Shown here piece after piece: positions 49,340 through 54,556 of a DNA stretch of 56,650 bases (position 1 is the stretch's first letter; each line of letters opens with the position of its first letter). Source of the DNA: Streptomyces longispororuber (GTDB taxonomy: Bacteria; Actinomycetota; Actinomycetes; Streptomycetales; Streptomycetaceae); NCBI RefSeq assembly GCF_024448165.1, contig NZ_JAMOLN010000041.1, positions 1-56,650 on the forward strand, in the 5' to 3' direction. The notes beneath the pieces were generated by a model, which saw nothing but the letters and a program-made list of their open reading frames with translations, had not been told where the DNA came from and made no database searches. Position numbers and translations under genes: made by a program.

Positions 49340-49621
49340 TCAGCCGTCGGCGCGGCCGCGGCGGACCGTGGAGTAGGCCAGCCCCGCGATCCCGGCCGCG
49401 GCCATGCCGCCGCCCGCCAGCAGGAAGTACGGATTGGCCGACGGGTCGTCCGGGGCCTGGGCCTCGGGCGGACGCGGCACGGACATCTCGGCGGGCGCGG
49501 TCGTCGCCGTTGATGTGGCGTGCTGCGGCACCCGGGCCTCGGCGAACGCGCCGGCGGGCACCAGCAGGGCGCCGCCGAGGACGGCGGTGACGACGGCGCT
49601 GCGGAGGAAGGCGGGGCGCAT
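49340..49621 (-). CDS. Small exported protein with C-terminal TM anchor
   Basis: 93 residues. Signal peptide about 1-26 (AVVTAVLGGALLVPAGAFA), a short Pro/Ala/Thr-rich exterior segment and a C-terminal TM helix (YFLLAGGGMAAAGIAGLAY) followed by a basic RRGR tail. That end looks like a sortase sorting signal, but there is no LPXTG-like motif; the residues before the helix read DDPSANP. The start at 49621 has GGAGAG upstream. It precedes the sortase gene by 34 bases and is probably first in its operon, so it is a natural candidate for a substrate or partner of the sortase. Confidence 0.78.
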   Translation of the reverse strand: MRPAFLRSAVVTAVLGGALLVPAGAFAEARVPQHATSTATTAPAEMSVPRPPEAQAPDDPSANPYFLLAGGGMAAAGIAGLAYSTVRRGRADG

Positions 49622-49646
49622 GAAGGTCTCTCCGTCCGGCTCTGGG

Positions 49647-49690
49647 GGACACGGTGGTGTCCGGTTCGACCTCATGAACGGTAAAAGTTC
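49647..49690 (-). promoter_or_regulatory. Candidate ECF-type promoter and operator of the sortase operon
   Basis: Read on the minus strand, GAAC (49687-49690 in plus coordinates) is followed after 16 bases by GTC (49668-49670), the pattern of ECF-sigma (SigE-like) promoters. Downstream of it the inverted repeat GGACAC-N4-GTGTCC (49647-49662) lies between promoter and start codon, where an operator could be. Confidence 0.35.
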
Positions 49691-49850
49691 GCCATCACGA
49701 CAATTCGGCAGCTGTGTAACAGCAGGCCCACGCTCTCCGCCCGATGCGGTGAAGGCCGCAGGACCGGGCGGTTACGGACGTCATGCCGGGCTTGCGGGCT
49801 TCTTGCCCTGCGGCGGGCATCCTGCTCCCATGGTCATGGGGTGATGGGGC

Positions 49851-50654
49851 ATGAGCGGACTGCGCGTCATACCGACCTGGCGGCACGGCCAGGAGCGGCT
49901 CTACGTCTACGGCGACGACGGCAGGAACGTCGCCTGGTACGACCGGGATGCGGGCCGGGTCAACCTGCTCAGCGAATCGAGCAGGGAGGACGTCCTCGCC
50001 GTCCTCCGCCCGTTCATCGCGGGGCAGGTCGCCGTCGGGCCGCCGCCGGTGCCCACCCCGGCCGAGCTCGCCCGGCTCAGCCTCCACCCGGACGACGACC
50101 TCGCGCCGAACCGGCCGGGCGAGGCGCTGGTGATCTCCCTCGACCGGGATCCGGCGCCGCAGCGCAGGCTGCGCAGCGATCCGCGGCGCCGGGCGCTCGC
50201 CGCGCAGCAGCAGACCGGGGAGGTGCTCGACGGGCTCGAAGCGGCGGGATGGCGGGTGCTGCACTCGGTACCGCTGCCCGGCGGGGCGCACATCCACCAC
50301 CTGCTGATCGGCCCCGGCGGCCTCTTCGCCCTGCACGTGCTGCCCGCCCGCAAGCAGCGGGTCCGGGTCAGCGACCCCATGGTCACGCTGGGGCGGGGCG
50401 AACCGGACGCGCTGCTGCGGCGGGTGCGGGCGGACGCGTCCCGGGCCTCGTTCGCGCTCACCGCCGAGGTGCGGGCCGGGCTCGTACTGGTGGAGCCGTC
50501 CTCGGTCGACGTGCCGGGGCCGCCGCGGGACGTCCGGCTGCTCACCGACACCGAGGTGTCCGGTCTGGCCCGGATGGGCGGGCTGTTGAAGCCGGCGGAC
50601 GTGGAGGCGCTCCACGCGATGGCCCGGGACCGGGGGGCGTGGGTGCGCGTGTAG
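49851..50654 (+). CDS. NERD-like domain protein, probably degenerate
   Basis: 267 residues. The second half resembles the nuclease-related domain: QQTGEVLDGLEAAGWRVLHS, then IHHLLIGPGGLFALHVLPARK. In active NERD proteins the second block reads like (I/V)DHLVIGP-GVF-IDTK; here the Asp is His and the DTK is replaced, so catalysis is doubtful. The first ~110 residues are a separate domain with a strand-rich start (RVIPTWRHGQERLYVYGDDG). No signal peptide. ATG at 49851 with a GGGG run before it. Convergent with the DNA ligase gene, which makes a DNA-related role tempting but unproven. Confidence 0.7.
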   Translation: MSGLRVIPTWRHGQERLYVYGDDGRNVAWYDRDAGRVNLLSESSREDVLAVLRPFIAGQVAVGPPPVPTPAELARLSLHPDDDLAPNRPGEALVISLDRDPAPQRRLRSDPRRRALAAQQQTGEVLDGLEAAGWRVLHSVPLPGGAHIHHLLIGPGGLFALHVLPARKQRVRVSDPMVTLGRGEPDALLRRVRADASRASFALTAEVRAGLVLVEPSSVDVPGPPRDVRLLTDTEVSGLARMGGLLKPADVEALHAMARDRGAWVRV

Positions 50655-50733
50655 CCGGGGCGCGCCGTGGACCGGGCCCTGCGGGGCGTGTGGCCGGGGC
50701 GCGCCGGATCGGGCCCTTCGGGCGGGCCTGCGC

Positions 50734-51645
50734 TCACCGGAAGCGGACCGGCTCGGCGGAGAAGGCGCCGTGGCGGGTGGTGCGCTGGCGGATCTCCAGG
50801 TTCAACTCGCCCTCTTGCGGCAGGAGTTGATACGGGACCTCGCCCACGCCCACCGCCGTGACCACGGCCTCCTCGCCGGTCGGCGGGGGCAGGAGGCGGC
50901 CCGCTTCCGTGCGCAGGGCCGACGGCAGGGGAGTCGTCAGGATCGGGGAGCCGTCGCCGGGCAGCGTGACGACCAGCGCGCGGGGCGCCGTCGGCGGGCC
51001 CGTGAAGCCGATCACCAGGGCGTCGCGGGTGTCGCTGTGGCGGAGTTTCAGCCAGGTGCGGCGGCCGCCGAGGTAGGTGCCGTCGAGACGCTTGGCCACC
51101 AGGCCCTCGATCCCGCTCGCGGGCAGCGTCTCGTACCAGGTCAGGGCCGTCGCCCGGTCGGTCGTCGACGGGACGGGCTGGAGCGGCGGGCCCAGCGGGG
51201 CGAGGAGGCGGACCAGACCGGCGCGGCGCTCCGTGTACGGGCGGCGGCGCAGGTCCGTGCCGCCCTCGGCCAGCAGGTCGAAGGCCGCGTACGAGGCGGG
51301 CAGCTCCCGGGCCAGCACCCGGGCCCGGGCCGTCGACGCCGCGGCCGCCCGGCGCTGCACCGCCGCGAAGTCCGTGCGCGCGTCGTGCCAGACGACGACC
51401 TCGCCGTCGAGCACGGTGCCGGCGGGCAGCGCCTCGGCCGCCGCGACGAGGTCGGGGAAGGCCCGGGCGACCAGGCGCCCCGAGCGGGCCTGCAGCACGA
51501 CGCCGTCGGCCGTGCGCAGGACGACCATCCGGTGCCCGTCGAACTTGGGCTCGTACGCCCACGCCCCACCCGTGTCGTCCCGGGGCAGCGCGTCCACGGA
51601 CTCGGCGAGGGCGACGTCGACCGGCGGTCTCAGGACGTCGCTCAT
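50734..51645 (-). CDS. ATP-dependent DNA ligase (NHEJ, LigD ligase-domain type)
   Basis: 303 residues: the adenylation domain with nucleotidyl Lys in YEPKFDGHRMVV, motif III AAFDLLAEGG, motif IV EGLVAKRLDG and motif V TWLKLRHSD, followed by an OB-fold (ALVVTLPGDGSPI, VTAVGVGEVPYQLL). It seals DNA ends during non-homologous end joining. In many bacteria this is one domain of LigD; here it is a free protein with no phosphoesterase domain. The ATG overlaps the stop of the polymerase gene as ATGA. Streptomyces commonly keeps this split arrangement, as I recall. Confidence 0.93.
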   Translation of the reverse strand: MSDVLRPPVDVALAESVDALPRDDTGGAWAYEPKFDGHRMVVLRTADGVVLQARSGRLVARAFPDLVAAAEALPAGTVLDGEVVVWHDARTDFAAVQRRAAAASTARARVLARELPASYAAFDLLAEGGTDLRRRPYTERRAGLVRLLAPLGPPLQPVPSTTDRATALTWYETLPASGIEGLVAKRLDGTYLGGRRTWLKLRHSDTRDALVIGFTGPPTAPRALVVTLPGDGSPILTTPLPSALRTEAGRLLPPPTGEEAVVTAVGVGEVPYQLLPQEGELNLEIRQRTTRHGAFSAEPVRFR

Positions 51646-52526
51646 GACGGCAGCCGCCCGGCCCGGTTGAGGTTGATCAGCGGGCCGAGCAGATCCCCGT
51701 ACCGCAGCAGCCGCGGGGCGATGTCGTCCGCCAGGAACACCAGGTCGTCCGCGTGGGCGCAGGACTCGACCTCCTCCCAGGTCACCGGCGTCGACACGGT
51801 CGGTTCGGGGCGGGCCCGCAGGGTGTAGGGGGCGGCCGTCGTCTTCGCGGCGGAGTTCTGGCTGTGGTCCACGAACACCTTTCCCGGCCGCAGGCTGCGC
51901 GTCATGCGGTGCACGACGAGGCGGGGCAGTTCGGCCTCGGCCTCCTGGGCGAGGGCCTTCGCGTAGGCGCTGACCTGCGGGGACGGGGTCGGGGTGAGCG
52001 GGACGAGGAGGTGCAGGCCCTTCGAGCCCGAGGTCTTCGCGTAGCTGTGCAGACCGTCGGCGGCGAGCCGCTCGCGCAGCCACACGGCGACCTCGCAGCA
52101 CTGCACGACGTCGGCCGGGGCCCCGGGGTCCAGGTCGAACACCAGCCGGTCCGCCTGCCCTGGGGCGTCGGCCTGCCACTGCGGGGTGTGGAACTCCGTG
52201 ACCAGGTTCGCCGCCCACATCAGCGTCGCCAGGTCCTGGACGAGGATCTGCCGCGAGACGCCCGCCGAACGCGGAACCTCGGCCGTCTTCACCCATGCGG
52301 GGGTTCCGGGCGGCACGTTCTTGGCGAAGAAGCGCTGTCCGGCGGGCCCGTCGGGGAAGCGCAGGAAGGAGACCGGACGGTTGTAGAGGTGCGCGAGCAG
52401 GGAGCCGGCCGTGGTCGCGTAGTAGTGCAGCAGCTCGCCCTTGGTGAACCCGGTGGCCGGGTAGAGCACCTTCTCCAGATTGCTGAGCGGGAGCCGCCGC
52501 CCCTCCACTTCTGTGATGGGCGTCAT
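51642..52526 (-). CDS. NHEJ polymerase/primase (LigD polymerase-domain type)
   Basis: 294 residues of the archaeo-eukaryotic primase-like LigD polymerase domain: LSNLEKVLYPATGFTKGELL near the start, RLVFDLDPGAPADVVQ with the catalytic Asp pair DLD, SGSKGLHLLVPL and RPGKVFVDHSQNS with the third metal ligand. It fills gaps and adds nucleotides at broken ends together with Ku. It is coupled to the ligase by an ATGA overlap and divergent from ku, with a 63-base shared promoter region. No clear ribosome binding site precedes ATG 52526. The frame stays open far upstream but that region is the ku gene in reverse. Confidence 0.93.
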   Translation of the reverse strand: MTPITEVEGRRLPLSNLEKVLYPATGFTKGELLHYYATTAGSLLAHLYNRPVSFLRFPDGPAGQRFFAKNVPPGTPAWVKTAEVPRSAGVSRQILVQDLATLMWAANLVTEFHTPQWQADAPGQADRLVFDLDPGAPADVVQCCEVAVWLRERLAADGLHSYAKTSGSKGLHLLVPLTPTPSPQVSAYAKALAQEAEAELPRLVVHRMTRSLRPGKVFVDHSQNSAAKTTAAPYTLRARPEPTVSTPVTWEEVESCAHADDLVFLADDIAPRLLRYGDLLGPLINLNRAGRLPS

Positions 52527-52589
52527 ACGGTAATAGTCTGGCAATACTGAGAAATTCCCAGCCAAGCAGGGCGAAACGGGAGGTACACC

Positions 52590-53597
52590 GTGCGCTCCAT
52601 ATGGAACGGCGCCATCTCCTTCGGTCTGGTCAGCATCCCGATCAAGCTGGTCAACGCCACTGAGAACCACTCGATCTCCTTCCGCCAGATCCACCTGGAG
52701 GACGGCGGACGGATCCGCTACCGCAAGGTGTGCGAGCTGGAGGAGAAAGAGGTCACGGCCGCGGAGATCGGCAAGGGGTACGAGGACGCCGACGGCTCGA
52801 TCATCCCGATCACCGAGGACGACCTCGCGCAGCTGCCGATCCCCACGGCCAAGACGATCGAGATCGTCGCCTTCGTCCCGGCCGACCGGATCGACCCGCT
52901 CCAGATGGACGCGGCGTACTACCTCGCCGCGAACGGCGTGCCGGCGGCCAAGCCGTACACGCTGCTGCGGGAGGCGCTGAAGCGCAGCAAGAAGGTCGCC
53001 ATCGCCAAGTTCGCGCTGCGCGGCAGGGAACGTCTTGGCATGCTGCGGGTCGTCGACGACGCCATCGCGATGCACGGGCTGCTGTGGCCGGACGAGATCC
53101 GGGCGCCCGAGGACGTCGCGCCCGACACCCACGTCACGGTGCGGGACGCCGAACTCGACCTGGCGGACGCCCTGATGGACACGTTGGGCGAGGTCGACAT
53201 GGACTCGCTGCACGACGACTACCGGACCGCGGTGGAGGAGATGATCGCGGCGAAGACCTCCGGCGGCGAGCAGGCGCAGACTCCGGCGGCGCCGGCCGCC
53301 AAGGGCGGCAAGGTGATCGACCTCATGGCCGCGCTGGAGAGCAGCGTACGAGCGGCCAAGGAGGCGCGGGCCTCCGGCGGTTCGGCGGAGGACGTGGCCG
53401 AGGTGACCCATCTGTCGTCGCGGTCCCGGAAGAAGGCGGCCCCCAAGAAGAAGAGCGCGTCCGCCGCCAAGTCGACGGCGTCGAAGAAGAGTTCCTCCGG
53501 AACGGCGTCGAAGAAGAAGTCGACGTCGGCAAAGAAGTCGACGTCGACATCGACCACAGCCAAGAAGACCACTCCACGCAAGAGGGCATCGGCCTGA
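52590..53597 (+). CDS. ku: Non-homologous end-joining protein Ku
   Basis: 335 residues. It begins with the canonical SIWNGAISFGLVSIPIKL and contains the Ku core (1-250: RIRYRKVCELEEKEV, YYLAANGVPAAKPYTLLREA, FALRGRERLGMLR). Ku homodimerises as a ring on DNA ends and recruits the ligase/polymerase. The last ~55 residues are a Lys/Ser/Ala/Thr-rich tail (KKAAPKKKSAS, ASKKKSTSAKKST), longer than in short Ku proteins and similar to histone H1-like tails, probably binding DNA non-specifically. GTG start at 52590 with GGGAGG upstream. A hairpin follows directly after the stop. Confidence 0.96.
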   Translation: MRSIWNGAISFGLVSIPIKLVNATENHSISFRQIHLEDGGRIRYRKVCELEEKEVTAAEIGKGYEDADGSIIPITEDDLAQLPIPTAKTIEIVAFVPADRIDPLQMDAAYYLAANGVPAAKPYTLLREALKRSKKVAIAKFALRGRERLGMLRVVDDAIAMHGLLWPDEIRAPEDVAPDTHVTVRDAELDLADALMDTLGEVDMDSLHDDYRTAVEEMIAAKTSGGEQAQTPAAPAAKGGKVIDLMAALESSVRAAKEARASGGSAEDVAEVTHLSSRSRKKAAPKKKSASAAKSTASKKSSSGTASKKKSTSAKKSTSTSTTAKKTTPRKRASA

Positions 53598-53620
53598 GAG
53601 GTGCACGAAGTGCGCCTCTC
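53596..53620 (+). terminator. Hairpin at the end of ku
   Basis: GAGAGGTGCAC, loop GAA, GTGCGCCTCTC: an 11-bp stem with one G-T pair, beginning within the ku stop codon (53595-53597). Confidence 0.7.
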
Positions 53621-53726
53621 AGGGGCGCGGGGAACTGCGCGAGAAGTCCCACCGGCCGGCAGTCGGCGGAAACGCCTGCTGTCCACGGCGAGCAGCCGTG
53701 CTTTCAGGGGCGCGGGGAACTGCGCG
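53619..53726. repeat. Pair of 23-bp interspersed repeats
   Basis: A 23-base sequence starting TCAGGGGCGCGGGGAAC occurs identically at 53619-53641 and 53704-53726, 85 bases apart. Between them is a small inverted repeat, CACGGC-N5-GCCGTG (53684-53700). As I recall, this motif is dispersed widely in Streptomyces genomes between genes. Confidence 0.8.
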
Positions 53727-53777
53727 GCCGGCCCCCACCGACCCGCACGCGACAACCGGCCGAAACCCCACGCCAGG

Positions 53778-53783
53778 TACTCT
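53778..53783 (+). promoter_or_regulatory. Candidate -10 for leaderless MerR gene
   Basis: TACTCT fits TANNNT and ends six bases before the ATG at 53790; no ribosome binding site is present. Same geometry as at 1977-1989. Confidence 0.4.
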
Positions 53784-53789
53784 CGGGCG

Positions 53790-54416
53790 ATGCGGATCGG
53801 AGAGCTGGCGCGGCGGACCGGGGTGCCGGTACCCACCATCAAGTACTACTCGCGCGAAGGCCTGCTCCCCGCCGGCGAACGCACCAGCCCGAACCAGGTC
53901 GCCTACGACGACACCCACGTACGCCGCCTCAAACTGATCCGCGCCATGCTGGAGGTCGGCGGCCTCTCCATCGCCGCGGCCCGCGAGGTCCTCGCCGAGG
54001 TCGACTCCCCGCACCGCACGGTCCACGGCGCACTCGGCGTAGCCCAGTCCGCGGTCACCAGATCGGCCCCGGAGCACGGCGACCGGGCCGACTGGGAGCG
54101 CGCGGAGGCGGAGGTCGCCGACCTGGTCGCCCGCCACGGCTGGTCGGCGAAGCCGGAGAACCCCGGCCGGCGGTCGCTGGTGCAGATCGTGGTGACGTAC
54201 CGGGACCTGGACCGCGGCGACCTGCTGGTCCTGCTCGACAAGTACGCGACGGCGGCAGGGGAGTTGGCCGCCGCGGAACTGGCCACCCTCGCGGACGCAC
54301 CGTCCACGGACGGCAAGGTGGAGGGCGTCGTCCTCGGCACCGTCCTGGGCGACGCGGCGATGTCGGCACTGCGCCGTATCGCCCAGGAGGACGTGTCCTC
54401 CCGCCACTCGGCCTGA
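53790..54416 (+). CDS. MerR-family transcriptional regulator
   Basis: 208 residues. The N-terminal MerR winged helix is complete: MRIGELARRTGVPVPTIKYY, then SREGLLPAGERTSPNQVAYD and RRLKLIRAMLEVGGLSI. A central coiled-coil (about 70-115) and a C-terminal helical domain of about 95 residues follow, probably the effector domain. There are no Cys residues at metal-binding positions, so it is not a metal sensor of the MerR/CueR type; a drug or organic ligand is more likely. It precedes the MMPL exporter by 140 bases on the same strand and is the natural candidate to control it. The start is apparently leaderless. Confidence 0.9.
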   Translation: MRIGELARRTGVPVPTIKYYSREGLLPAGERTSPNQVAYDDTHVRRLKLIRAMLEVGGLSIAAAREVLAEVDSPHRTVHGALGVAQSAVTRSAPEHGDRADWERAEAEVADLVARHGWSAKPENPGRRSLVQIVVTYRDLDRGDLLVLLDKYATAAGELAAAELATLADAPSTDGKVEGVVLGTVLGDAAMSALRRIAQEDVSSRHSA

Positions 54417-54485
54417 CCGCACGCACCACCTGAGGACGACCCACCCGGAACGGGCAGGCGCGTGGCACTCATCGCGACCACTAGT

Positions 54486-54507
54486 GATAGTTCCACTATC
54501 GATAGTG
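54486..54507. promoter_or_regulatory. Perfect palindrome upstream of the MMPL gene
   Basis: CACTATCGATAGTG (54494-54507) is a 14-base perfect palindrome, and a further GATAGT half-site lies at 54486-54491. Strongly AT-rich for this genome, 50 bases before the exporter start; probable operator for the MerR protein or for a TetR repressor beyond the window. Confidence 0.7.
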
Positions 54508-54556
54508 TAAGTTCCTGCCAAGAGCCCGACACCGGAACCGAGTTCAGGAGAATGAT

